Origin: Halobacterium sp. R2-5
Lineage (GTDB): Archaea > Halobacteriota > Halobacteria > Halobacteriales > Halobacteriaceae
Length of the DNA stretch: 64,000 nucleotides
Assembly: GCF_011734195.1 (NCBI RefSeq)
Contig: NZ_JAANTH010000002.1
Coordinates: 744,001 to 808,000, forward strand
Direction: 5' to 3'
Shown piece after piece: positions 25,495-33,636 of the stretch (positions within the stretch are counted from its first letter, which is position 1; every line of letters begins with the position of its first letter). Under the pieces are notes generated by a model, which did no database searches, was not told the DNA's origin, and was given only the letters and a program-made list of their open reading frames with translations. Both the position numbers and the translations under genes were made by a program.

Positions 25495-27591
25495 GTGATT
25501 CAGTGGGAGGAAACAGAAACCGGCGTGTCGGCGACTGACGCGGCCGGCAACGAGGTGTCGGTGCGGGCCCCCGACTGGCGGGCGACTGAGACCCCGCGGC
25601 CGCTCTCGTGGCCGGCGGACGCGACGACTGCCGGCGTCGCGACTCGTCTCTCCGTCCCCGCGGACGACGCGGCGCTGCTCGCCGGCGGCACCGGTGCCGA
25701 AGCCCTCACAGACGGCGAGCAGCGTCGCGTCGGCGACGGCGAGTACGTCGTCGAAGCTGGCGGCGACGTCGACGTGCTCGTCGGGTTCGACGGTCCCGCA
25801 GCTATCGAGTACGACGACGCCCTCACCGTGGCGTTCGACGGACCGACCCGCGTCTCCGTGGGGTTCCGGAGCGGCGTCGGCGCGCCGACGGACACCGTCA
25901 CGGTTCCGAAGACGCTGGACGGCGTCGCGACCGCGATTACGCACGCGGCCGCCGCCCACCGCACGACGACCCCGGACAGGTCGGCGCGGGAGCAGCGCTG
26001 CCACCCGCCCCAGTTCGAGTTCGGGACCGCCGTCGACGTGCCCGAATCCGTGGCCGCGGAGACGCCCGAGACGGGCATCGAACTGCGCTTGCCGCGCTCG
26101 CTGGAGGACCTGTTCGTCGCGGCGCCGCTGGCGTACTACCTCGGCGCCGACGTCACCGTCGACGCCGGCGTGACGCCGCGGCTCCGGGCCCCGGACGCGG
26201 ACGTGAGCCACACGCTCGACGCGCTCACCGTCGAAGTGCCGCAGGTGCTGGCGCGCGTCTTCTGGCTGGACTGTCTCGTCCGGACGGCCGTCCCGCACGA
26301 ACGCCGCCGCGCGGTCCCGCAGCGCGACCTCGGCGGCACTCATCTCGTCGAGCACGACTCCCTCAACGAGCTCGGCATCGACCCCGTGGCAGCGTACGAG
26401 GCGTCGCCCGCGGAGCGGCTGGCGACGTACCTCGCCGCGCCGTTCGAGCGCGTCGCCGACGACCTCCCCGAGTGGCACCTCTCGATGCACGTCGCGCCGA
26501 GCCTCGACCACGTCCGGACGCTGCCGTTCCTCCTCGACCGGCTGGCGCTCGTCTACCCGCCGGAGACCGCCGCGCTGGAGAGCCAGGAGCTCCTGGAGCG
26601 CACGCTCGACGACTTCTACCGCGGGCCGCCCGGCCCGGTCGCGACCGTGGAGATGCTGAAGCCGAAACTCCGGGACGGCCGCTGGCAGGGCTGGCTCGCC
26701 GACGGCACCCCCATCGACGTGTTCAAGAGCCAGCCAGCGGCCTACCGCAACCACCTCGACTACCAGCGCGAGCCCACGGAAGAGCTGTCGGTCGCGGTGG
26801 TGCTCAACGACCGCAGCATGACCGGCGAGCACGAGGCGGTCGCGGACGTCTACGAGGCGCACGCCGAATCGCTGCCGATGGACGTCTCGTTCTTCGAGAA
26901 CCTCACCCGCGACGAGCTAGCGGACGTGCTCGGCGACCACTACGAGTTCCTCCACTACATCGGTCACTGCGAGGTCGAGGGGCTGCGCTGTGCTGACGGC
27001 AACCTCGCGGTCGCGGACGTCCCGGAGACGAACGTCGAGACGTTCTTCCTGAACGCCTGTGGCTCCTACTACGAGGGCGTCGACCTCGTCGACCGCGGGA
27101 GCGTCGCTGGGGCGGTGACCCTCCGGAAGGTCCTCGACGAGCAGGCCGCGAAGGTCGGGACGGCGTTCGCGGAGCTGCTCGTCCACGGCTTTCCGTTCGA
27201 GACGGCGCTCCGGCTCGCGCGCCGTCGCATCCGGATGGGGAAAGACTACGCGGTGGTCGGCGACGGGATGCAGACGCTGTCCCGGACGGACGGCGACGAC
27301 GTCCGCGTCGCGCACGTCGAGCGCAACGGGGACGCCTGCGAGGTGACCTACGAGCACGTCGCCGCGGACACCCACGGCTGCTGGTACGAGGTCGACGCCG
27401 ACGTGGCGCCGGGGCCGCGGCTCTGCGGCAACCCGACCGAGTTCGAACTCCCGGAAGCGGAGCTTTCGGCGCTGCTCGCAGACGCCGACCACCCGGTCGT
27501 CGTGGACGGCGAGTTCTACTGGTCCGACGAGGCGGCCCGTCTCCTCGGCCCGGGTCGCCGTCCGCCCGAACCGGGCGAGAGTCGCCGGTAG
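25495..27591 (+). CDS. CHAT-domain (caspase-like) protein
   Basis: A 698-residue cytoplasmic protein, GTG start. The first 430 residues are beta-rich and then helical without a recognised domain. The rest has the CHAT/caspase-fold pattern. His491 lies in LHYIGHCEVEG and Cys522 in FFLNACGSYYEG, each after a hydrophobic strand, as in the His/Cys dyad of CHAT peptidases. A GHG-type motif is GHC here. It ends with a basic, arginine-rich tail. It is followed after 75 bases by tbsP. The family includes proteases in signalling, programmed cell death and gasdermin-type or type III-E CRISPR defence. Substrate and role here are unknown. Confidence 0.75.
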   Translation: MIQWEETETGVSATDAAGNEVSVRAPDWRATETPRPLSWPADATTAGVATRLSVPADDAALLAGGTGAEALTDGEQRRVGDGEYVVEAGGDVDVLVGFDGPAAIEYDDALTVAFDGPTRVSVGFRSGVGAPTDTVTVPKTLDGVATAITHAAAAHRTTTPDRSAREQRCHPPQFEFGTAVDVPESVAAETPETGIELRLPRSLEDLFVAAPLAYYLGADVTVDAGVTPRLRAPDADVSHTLDALTVEVPQVLARVFWLDCLVRTAVPHERRRAVPQRDLGGTHLVEHDSLNELGIDPVAAYEASPAERLATYLAAPFERVADDLPEWHLSMHVAPSLDHVRTLPFLLDRLALVYPPETAALESQELLERTLDDFYRGPPGPVATVEMLKPKLRDGRWQGWLADGTPIDVFKSQPAAYRNHLDYQREPTEELSVAVVLNDRSMTGEHEAVADVYEAHAESLPMDVSFFENLTRDELADVLGDHYEFLHYIGHCEVEGLRCADGNLAVADVPETNVETFFLNACGSYYEGVDLVDRGSVAGAVTLRKVLDEQAAKVGTAFAELLVHGFPFETALRLARRRIRMGKDYAVVGDGMQTLSRTDGDDVRVAHVERNGDACEVTYEHVAADTHGCWYEVDADVAPGPRLCGNPTEFELPEAELSALLADADHPVVVDGEFYWSDEAARLLGPGRRPPEPGESRR

Positions 27592-27607
27592 GCGGCGTTT
27601 TCCGACG

Positions 27608-27633
27608 TTTTACTGACTCTACGTCCGGTAAAA
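27608..27633. repeat. Inverted repeat before tbsP
   Basis: TTTTAC and GTAAAA, six-base arms 14 bases apart, directly upstream of and overlapping the AT-rich TATA region (AATTAAATA, about 27632-27640) of tbsP. The position suits an operator, perhaps for autoregulation. The match is short and could be chance. Confidence 0.35.
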
Positions 27634-27666
27634 TTAAATACGTCGTCGACCTACACCCACGTATAG

Positions 27667-28485
27667 ATGTCACAGAATCTACTGGGGACGAGCGTGGACG
27701 ACGTCGTCCGAACCGTCCTCGACGCCGACCCCGGCGAGCTGTTCGTAGTGAACCCCGCCGGGGGGACCGTCGAGGAACTCGTCGACGTCGCCAACGCCTA
27801 CGAGGGGGAGCTCCCGACGATCCGACTGCTCGGTGACGAGCGAACGCTCAAGGACGTCACCGACGACTTCATCGTCGCGAGCAACGCCGCGAACCTCGTG
27901 GAGGACGGCTCGCTCGAACTCCGCCTGCTCGGCGACGACACTCGCAGCTCGATGCTCGTCACCGAGGACCGCACGGTCGCGCTCCTGGAGGTCGGCGGCC
28001 TCGTCGGCGGTCTCACCACCGACGACGCGGAGTTCGCCGAGACCGCCTACGACGCCGTCACCGACGACTGGGCGGCCGCCGAGGAGTTCATGCTCCGCAC
28101 GCCCGCCATCGACCGCGTCAGCCAGACGCTCGGCGAGAACATCAGCGCGGACGTCGAGGAGGACTTCGGCGACGTGCTGGCTTCCATGGAGACCGCGCGC
28201 GGCGACGGCGACGGCCTCGACGAGGTCACCGTCAGCCTGCTGGTCGCCGCGAAGAACCGCGTGCTCCTCTACGACATCAGCAAGTGGGGCGAGGACGTCG
28301 GTATCGCGTCGAAGGCGACGTTCTCCCGCACGAAGACGAAGCTCGAGGACCTCGGGCTCATCGACACGGAGAAGGTCCCCATCGACGTCGGTCGGCCGCG
28401 CCTGCGCCTCAAGCTCGCGGACGACCGCCTCGAGGACGCGCCGCCCGCCGAACTCGCGAACGTCGCCCAGTCGGTTCTCCCGTAG
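27667..28485 (+). CDS. tbsP: TbsP-type transcriptional regulator (DUF5821)
   Basis: A 272-residue protein with an N-terminal alpha/beta domain (VDDVVRTVLDADPGELFVVNP) and a C-terminal winged helix (DEVTVSLLVAAKNRVLLYDISKW, then KATFSRTKTKLEDLGLIDTEKV). It matches the haloarchaeal family I recall as TbsP, reported to act with TrmB on glycolysis/gluconeogenesis genes such as gapII. That name rests on memory of the family, not on a search. No ligand site is evident. It is a likely leaderless transcript with its TATA element about 30 bases before the ATG. Confidence 0.82.
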   Translation: MSQNLLGTSVDDVVRTVLDADPGELFVVNPAGGTVEELVDVANAYEGELPTIRLLGDERTLKDVTDDFIVASNAANLVEDGSLELRLLGDDTRSSMLVTEDRTVALLEVGGLVGGLTTDDAEFAETAYDAVTDDWAAAEEFMLRTPAIDRVSQTLGENISADVEEDFGDVLASMETARGDGDGLDEVTVSLLVAAKNRVLLYDISKWGEDVGIASKATFSRTKTKLEDLGLIDTEKVPIDVGRPRLRLKLADDRLEDAPPAELANVAQSVLP

Positions 28486-28538
28486 CGTCCCCCGCCGAAT
28501 CCCGTACTGTTTTCCCCTCCACTCCCCACCCCGTAGCT

Positions 28539-28562
28539 ATGCCACTGGAGGAGTCGCCGTGA
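28539..28562 (+). other. Seven-codon upstream ORF overlapping the ycaO start
   Basis: ATG CCA CTG GAG GAG TCG CCG TGA. Its stop codon (28560-28562) overlaps the GTG start of the YcaO gene at 28559. The GGAGG at 28547-28551, inside this short ORF, is the ribosome binding site of the YcaO gene. It may be chance or may couple translation. Confidence 0.35.
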
Positions 28563-30256
28563 CCGTCGCCGTGGTCGGCGACGGCCCGGCCGTCGAAGCC
28601 GTCCGAGCCGCGCTCGCTGACGTCGACGCCGCCGTCGAAGCCACCGGCGTCGCGGGCGTCGCGGACGCGGAGTTCGCCGTCGTCGTCGGCGTCGCGGGCT
28701 CCGGCGGGTTCGGTACCGCGAACGAGCACGCCCGGGACGGAGGAACGCCGCTGCTCGCCGTCGAAGTGGGCGGGCTCGGCGGCCGCCCGCTCGCGGACGT
28801 CGACGCGGGCGTCTCGCTGCTCGCACCGGAGGGGCCGTGTTTCGAGTGTTTGGCGGCGCGCGTGACCGCGACGGGCCACGAACCGGCGGAATCGCCGAGC
28901 GCCGACCGGAGCGCCGTGCGGCTCGCGGGCGCGCACGCCGGCCGCCTCGCCGTGGACGCACTGCGCGGGAACGCCGCCCCCGGAACCGTCCTCGAACTTC
29001 CACACGCCGAGCGCACGCTCGCGCCCGTCCCGAACTGCTCGTGCGCAGACGACGGCCCCGCCAGTGACCTCCGGCTGGGCGACCAGGGGCGGTCGCTGGA
29101 CGAAGCGCTCGCGGCCGCGGAGCCGCTGGTCGACGACCGCGTCGGCGTGCTCACGGCCGTCGGCGAGCGCGAGTCGTTCCCCGCGCCGTACTACCTCGCG
29201 GTCGGCACCGACACCTCGCCGTTCAGCGACGCGGAGGCGTCCACGAAGTCCGCTGGCGTCGCCGCCGACTGGAACGCCGCCTACATGAAGGCGGTCGGCG
29301 AGGGCTTCGAGCGGTACGCCGCGGGCGTCTACCGCGAAGCGGACTTCGAGACCGCGCCCGTCGACCACGAGGACGGCGTTCCGCCCGAGCGCTTCGTCCG
29401 CCCCGAGGACGCCGGCACCGAGGAGGAAATTCAGTGGATGCGCGGCGAACACCTCGCTTCCGGGGACTCGGCGCTGCTGCCCGCGGACCGCGTCGTCTTC
29501 CCGCCGCCCGAGAACCGCCCGGGGACGATCACGACGGGGCTCGGCCTCGGGAACTCCGGCGCCGGCGCGGCGCTGTCGGGCCTCTACGAGACCGTCGAGC
29601 GCGACGCCACGATGCTGTCGTGGTACTCCACGTTCGAGCCGCTCGGCCTCCAGGTCGAGGACCCGGGCTTCGCCGAGCTCGAACGCCGGGCTCGCGCGGA
29701 GGACCTCGACGTGACGGCGCTCCTCTGCACGCAGGACGTCGACGTGCCCGTCGTCGCGGTCGCGGTCCGCCGCGACGACTGGCCGCGGTTCGCGCTCGGC
29801 TCCGCCGCGGACCTCGACGCCGTCGCCGCCGCCCGCGACGCGCTCTGCGAAGCCCTCCAGAACTGGATGGAGCTCCGCGCGATGGGGCCCGAGCAGGCCG
29901 CCGACGAGGACGGCGCTATCGGCAAGTACGCCGACTTCCCGCGCGACGTCCGCGGGTTCGTCGACCCCGAGACCACCATCCCCGCCGGCGACGTCGGCCC
30001 CGACGACCCCCCGGAGGGAGCCGACGAACTCGACGCCGTGCTCGACGCGCTCGCCGACGCCGACCTCGACGCCTACGCCGCCCGCCTCACGACCCGTGAC
30101 TTGGAGGACGCGGGCTTCGAGGCCGTGCGGGTGTTAGTGCCGGACGCCCAGCCGCTGTTCGTCGACCAGCCGTTCTTCGGCGAGCGAGCGCGCAAAATCC
30201 CGAGAGAGTTGGGCTTTCAGGCGCGGCTTGACAAGCCGTTCCACCCCTTCCCCTGA
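28559..30256 (+). CDS. YcaO-domain protein with ThiF-like N-terminus
   Basis: A 565-residue protein. The N-terminal 180 residues resemble a ThiF/E1-like fold with a Rossmann start (VTVAVVGDGPAVEAV) and paired cysteines (CFECLA, CSC). The YcaO domain follows from about residue 205 (ESFPAPYYLAVGTD, AYMKAVGEGFERYAAG, GLYETVERDATMLSWYS, ALCEALQNWMELR). The C-terminus, ...DKPFHPFP, has the proline-rich PxPxP-type end of heterocycle-forming YcaO cyclodehydratases. YcaO proteins activate peptide amides with ATP to make azolines, thioamides or amidines. The target peptide is unknown. GTG at 28559 is fixed by the GGAGG seven bases before it and by a stop upstream in frame. Confidence 0.85.
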   Translation: MTVAVVGDGPAVEAVRAALADVDAAVEATGVAGVADAEFAVVVGVAGSGGFGTANEHARDGGTPLLAVEVGGLGGRPLADVDAGVSLLAPEGPCFECLAARVTATGHEPAESPSADRSAVRLAGAHAGRLAVDALRGNAAPGTVLELPHAERTLAPVPNCSCADDGPASDLRLGDQGRSLDEALAAAEPLVDDRVGVLTAVGERESFPAPYYLAVGTDTSPFSDAEASTKSAGVAADWNAAYMKAVGEGFERYAAGVYREADFETAPVDHEDGVPPERFVRPEDAGTEEEIQWMRGEHLASGDSALLPADRVVFPPPENRPGTITTGLGLGNSGAGAALSGLYETVERDATMLSWYSTFEPLGLQVEDPGFAELERRARAEDLDVTALLCTQDVDVPVVAVAVRRDDWPRFALGSAADLDAVAAARDALCEALQNWMELRAMGPEQAADEDGAIGKYADFPRDVRGFVDPETTIPAGDVGPDDPPEGADELDAVLDALADADLDAYAARLTTRDLEDAGFEAVRVLVPDAQPLFVDQPFFGERARKIPRELGFQARLDKPFHPFP

Positions 30257-30475
30257 ACCTTTTGCGCTGCGCTCGCGGCGCGTAGCGCCGCTCGCTCGGC
30301 AAAAGCTTCACCAAAAGCACTCCTCACTCCCTACGGTCGTTCGTCGGCCCGCGAGCCGGAGGCTCGCGGTGAACGGCGTCGCTCGGGTTCTCCGAACCGC
30401 TCGCTCGCCGATGCTCGTCGACTATGGGTGAATCAGCCGTACGCGTCCGGCGATCTAGCGCTGGAACAGTGGTTT
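30257..30475. other. Intergenic region with several hairpins
   Basis: It lies between the convergent ycaO and DUF63 genes and no ORF is supported. It includes self-complementary stretches such as GCGGCGCGTAGCGCCGC flanked by TTTTGC and GCAAAA, and GCGAGCCGGAGGCTCGC. These may act as transcript ends for both genes. A run of CGCTCG-type repeats here resembles positions 1-86 in style. Confidence 0.4.
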
Positions 30476-31612
30476 TCAGATCCCGAACGTCGCGCGGAGC
30501 ATGTCCCGGCTTCCCGGCCCGAGGCCGACGGCGAGGACGGCGACGAGCATGAGCGTGAAGTACCGGGGGGCTTCCTCGCGGAGTTGCGCGTCGAACAGCC
30601 AGAGGACGAACAGCGCGGCGACGATTTTGAGGACGAGGAACGGCCACGCGTCGCCCGTGTAGTGGATGACCGAGGCGGGGAGGACGCTCTGCGTGATGTC
30701 GACGACCGCGGCGTTGACCGGGTGCTTGGGGACGAGGTCGTACGCGAGCCCGAGTTCGTCGGCCCAGTCGAGGCCGATGACGTTGGCGACGCCGTCGACG
30801 GCGTGGCCCCAGAGGACGACGGCGCCCGCGAACTCGGTGCCGGAGGCGACGTCGGGGAGCCGCCGGCGGACGTAGTACCAGACGACCGCGGTGATGATCG
30901 TGGCGAACAGCAGCGTGAGCACCGTGAACTGCGGGAGGAGGGAGACGTAGTCGGTAGTGACGGCGAGGTAGACGAGGAAGCCGACGGTGGCGGCGAGGAG
31001 GACGGTGCCGGCTGCTGCGAGCGGGCGGATGTAGTCCTCGAAGACGCCGGTGCGCCGCGCGAGGTAGACGCACGCGACGAGCACCGCGAGCGTGATGGCG
31101 AACATCACGAAGTAGATGACGGGGCTGATGATGAGCGTGTTCACGGGGTAGGCGAGGAACTGCTCGACGCCCGTCGCGGCCGCGGCGGCGTCGTTGGCGT
31201 CCTCGACGACGCGGAGCGCGCCGCCGAGCAGTACGAACGGGAACAGCGCGTACAGGAGTTCGAGGCGCTCGCCGACGCGGAGGTTGTCGAGGAGGAACGT
31301 GACGCCGACCAGCGACGCGAGCAGCGTGACGGCGTACCCGACCTCGGAGACGAGCGTGTAGCCGGGGTACGCGACGGGTTCGGTCGCTCCAGAGCACGCC
31401 GTCGAGTTGTAGAGCAGGCGGACTGAGCCGCCGTTCCAGACGGCGCAGTTCGCGCCGTTGGCGTCCGCGACGACGGGACCCCAGAAGTAGTGCCAGACGA
31501 AGCCGCCGTAGACGGTGTCGGGGAACAGAATCGACCCACCGACGAGGGCGACGAGGGCGACGCCGACGGCCGCGGTCCAGGCGCGCTCGCGGTCGGTCTC
31601 GGGGAACGTCAT
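30476..31612 (-). CDS. DUF63 family integral membrane protein
   Basis: A 378-residue protein with about nine predicted membrane spans. It shows the DUF63 hallmarks: an N-terminal FVWHYFWGPVVAD, a central LGGALRVVEDAND motif, and GHAVDGVANVIGLDW followed by HPVNAAVVDI. The acidic and histidine residues inside spans are conserved in the family, which is confined to archaea and has no known function. It is a single gene, upstream of the lrp-type gene on the same strand but with promoters of unclear arrangement. Confidence 0.88.
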   Translation of the reverse strand: MTFPETDRERAWTAAVGVALVALVGGSILFPDTVYGGFVWHYFWGPVVADANGANCAVWNGGSVRLLYNSTACSGATEPVAYPGYTLVSEVGYAVTLLASLVGVTFLLDNLRVGERLELLYALFPFVLLGGALRVVEDANDAAAAATGVEQFLAYPVNTLIISPVIYFVMFAITLAVLVACVYLARRTGVFEDYIRPLAAAGTVLLAATVGFLVYLAVTTDYVSLLPQFTVLTLLFATIITAVVWYYVRRRLPDVASGTEFAGAVVLWGHAVDGVANVIGLDWADELGLAYDLVPKHPVNAAVVDITQSVLPASVIHYTGDAWPFLVLKIVAALFVLWLFDAQLREEAPRYFTLMLVAVLAVGLGPGSRDMLRATFGI

Positions 31613-31660
31613 ATCGGAGACGGGGGCGGTGAGGGTTTCATGGTTGTGGTCTGCACTCGC

Positions 31661-32110
31661 CTACAGCGGGAGTTCGCGGGACTCGTACTCGGTGCCGAGG
31701 ACGACCATCGTCTGGGAGCGCGCGAACCCCTCCATGTCCGCGATCTCCTCGAACATGAGCTCGCGGAGGTGGTCGGTGTTCTCGGCGTACACGCGCAAGA
31801 TGATGTCCCACTCGCCGGTCGTGAGGTGGACCGCCTGGATCCCCTCGATGTCCGCGAGCCGGTCGAGGGCGTCCTGTTCGCGGCCCTGTTCGACGCTCAG
31901 GCCGACGACCGCCGAGGTGCCGAACCCGGCGGCCTTCGGGTCGACGTCGGCGTGGTAGCCGCGGATGACGCCGGCCTCCTCCATGCGGTTGACGCGGTCG
32001 TGGACGGTCGCGCTGGACATCTCTATCTCGCGGGCGATCTCGCTGAACGGCTTCCGCGCGTCCGACTGGAGCGCGCGCAGAATCTCGCGGTCCGTCTCGT
32101 CTAACTCCAT
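31661..32110 (-). CDS. Lrp/AsnC family transcriptional regulator
   Basis: A 149-residue protein with the standard Lrp layout. Residues 1-60 form a winged helix (DETDREILRALQSDARKPFSEIAREIEMSSATVHDRVNRM). Residues 65-149 form the RAM effector domain (VVGLSVEQGREQDALDRLADIEGIQAVHLTTGEWDIIL). Members bind amino acids and act as dimers or octamers. The target genes are unknown. It lies 50 bases before the inositol-phosphatase gene stop, on the same strand, and 48 bases after the DUF63 start. Confidence 0.93.
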   Translation of the reverse strand: MELDETDREILRALQSDARKPFSEIAREIEMSSATVHDRVNRMEEAGVIRGYHADVDPKAAGFGTSAVVGLSVEQGREQDALDRLADIEGIQAVHLTTGEWDIILRVYAENTDHLRELMFEEIADMEGFARSQTMVVLGTEYESRELPL

Positions 32111-32161
32111 ACTCAGTCTGCTCGGCGGAGGCCACTATACGTTACTGCTCGAGCAGCCCGC

Positions 32162-32950
32162 TCACTCCTCGATCTCCCGGGCCGCTTCGAGAACGACGTC
32201 GTGGGCTTCGCCGTTCGACGCCACGAGCCCGTCGCAGCCGGGCTCCCAGCGGTCGCCGTGGACGTCCGTGACGACGCCGCCGGCCTGTCGAATCAGGTGG
32301 ACGCCGGCGACGGAGTCCCACGCGTTCACGGTGACGTTCGTGATCGCGCCCTCGATCTGGCCGCTGGCGACCATCGAGAGGGTGGCCTGCGCGCAGCCGT
32401 ACCGCCGCATGTCCGCGAAGCGCTCGACGATGGCCTCGCAGGCCGCGGCGTACTGGTCGCGCTCGTCGAAGCCCCACCAGATGGTCGGCACGACGGCGAA
32501 CGTCTCCGGGTCCGAGCGGTGGCTGACGGAGACGGGGTCGCCGTTGCGCATCACTCCGCCGTCGCCCGCGACGTACGTGTCCCCGAGCGCGGGCAGCACG
32601 TTCGCGGCGGCGACCGCCTCGCCGTCTTTGACGGCCGCCACGGACGTCGCCCAGATCTGGACGTCCCGCACGAAGTTGTTCGTGCCGTCGATGGGGTCGA
32701 CGACCCACGCCGCGCCCGTGTCGGGGACTTCCTTCAGTTCGTCCTCCTCCTCGCCGACGATGGCGTCCTCTGGGTGGGATTCGCGAATCACCTCGATGAC
32801 GCGGCGCTGGGCGTCCCTGTCCGCTTGCGTGACGACGTCCGTCTTCCCGGACTTTATCTCCACGTCGATGCCCGTGCGGAACGCCTCGAAGGCCACCTCG
32901 CTGCCTGCGATCGCGGCGCGCTCGGCGACGCTCGCGCGGTCCTCGTCCAT
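32162..32950 (-). CDS. Inositol monophosphatase family phosphatase
   Basis: A 262-residue Mg2+-dependent phosphatase. The metal-binding signatures are complete: VGEEEDELK (Glu), WVVDPIDGTNNFVRD (the DPIDGT motif at about 85-92) and AWDSVAG near residue 205. In archaea members act as inositol monophosphatase or fructose-1,6-bisphosphatase, and which one cannot be read here. The ATG at 32950 (MDEDRASVAERAAI) avoids an upstream overlap with the haemoglobin gene. Confidence 0.92.
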   Translation of the reverse strand: MDEDRASVAERAAIAGSEVAFEAFRTGIDVEIKSGKTDVVTQADRDAQRRVIEVIRESHPEDAIVGEEEDELKEVPDTGAAWVVDPIDGTNNFVRDVQIWATSVAAVKDGEAVAAANVLPALGDTYVAGDGGVMRNGDPVSVSHRSDPETFAVVPTIWWGFDERDQYAAACEAIVERFADMRRYGCAQATLSMVASGQIEGAITNVTVNAWDSVAGVHLIRQAGGVVTDVHGDRWEPGCDGLVASNGEAHDVVLEAAREIEE

Positions 32951-32996
32951 GGCCGGAGTGGCGGCCCGGGCGGTCAAAGAGGCGTCGGTTCCGGGG

Positions 32997-33371
32997 CTAG
33001 GGGTCGTCGGGGCGCGCGAGCAGGTCGCTCTCGTACTGGGCGACCGCCTGCACGACCGCGTCCGCGTCGTCCTCGGGGACGTCGAACTCGTCGAGGCTCT
33101 CGCGCAGCAACTCGACGGCGCGCTCGATGTGCTCGGGCGTGAACGGCACGTGCAGGTGCGCTTCGCGGACGGGCGCGGCGTCGTAGGTCTCCGGCCCGCC
33201 CGCGGCCTCGCAGAGGAAGGCCGTCTGCGTGCGGCGCAGCGTCGAGACGTCGGCGTCCGCGAAGAACGGCCCGAGGTCGTCGTCGGCCAGCAGGCGGTCG
33301 TAGAAGTCGTCGACGACCGCTCGAATCCCCTCGCGTCCGCCCAGTCGCTCGTACAGCGTCGACTCCGCCAT
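32997..33371 (-). CDS. Group I truncated haemoglobin
   Basis: A 124-residue globin. The trHb opening STLYERLGGREGIRAVVDDFYDRLLAD, the B10/E-helix region FFADADVSTLRRTQTAFL and a proximal-His segment REAHLHVPFTPEH are visible. Group I truncated globins bind O2 and NO and often act in NO detoxification as NO dioxygenases. That fits its position about 270 bases from the NO reductase gene, but the role is inferred. I prefer the ATG at 33371 (MAESTLYERL); an alternative ATG at 33389 adds six residues. Confidence 0.9.
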   Translation of the reverse strand: MAESTLYERLGGREGIRAVVDDFYDRLLADDDLGPFFADADVSTLRRTQTAFLCEAAGGPETYDAAPVREAHLHVPFTPEHIERAVELLRESLDEFDVPEDDADAVVQAVAQYESDLLARPDDP

Positions 33372-33434
33372 ACCAATCGGTGTCTGCACCCGAACCTAAA
33401 GGTAGCTGTCGTTCCCAGTCAGTTAGAGTAGTTT

Positions 33435-33464
33435 TGCGAGGGAAGTCCGCCTCGCGGACTTCCC
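33435..33464. repeat. Hairpin plus partial copy of the tRNA 3' end
   Basis: Perfect ten-base arms GGGAAGTCCG (33440-33449) and CGGACTTCCC (33455-33464) around five bases. The left edge TGCGAGGGAAG (33435-33445) repeats the last 11 bases of the tRNA-Leu complement at 33494-33504. It could be a transcript end for the tRNA or a remnant of an old recombination event. Confidence 0.45.
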
Positions 33465-33493
33465 GCATCCCGCGGCGCACGAGGCGCCGGCGA

Positions 33494-33578
33494 TGCGAGG
33501 GAAGGGATTCGAACCCTCGAACTCCTACGAGAACGGATCTTGAGTCCGTCGCCGTTGGCCGAGCTTGGCTACCCTCGC
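33494..33578 (-). tRNA. tRNA-Leu (anticodon CAA)
   Basis: 85 bases on the minus strand. The acceptor stem GCGAGGG pairs with CCCTCGC, the D region TAGCCAAGCTCGGCCAACGGC has the usual GG, and the anticodon loop CTCAAGA gives CAA (reads UUG). A long variable arm typical of Leu follows, then a T loop TTCGAAT. The 3' CCA is not encoded. No intron is seen. Read in full by eye, all stems are consistent. Confidence 0.93.
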
Positions 33579-33636
33579 ACGCGTCGAGTGGTCGGCGTGT
33601 GACGGGTTTAGGCGTTGCGAATCGCCGGAGACGGGG

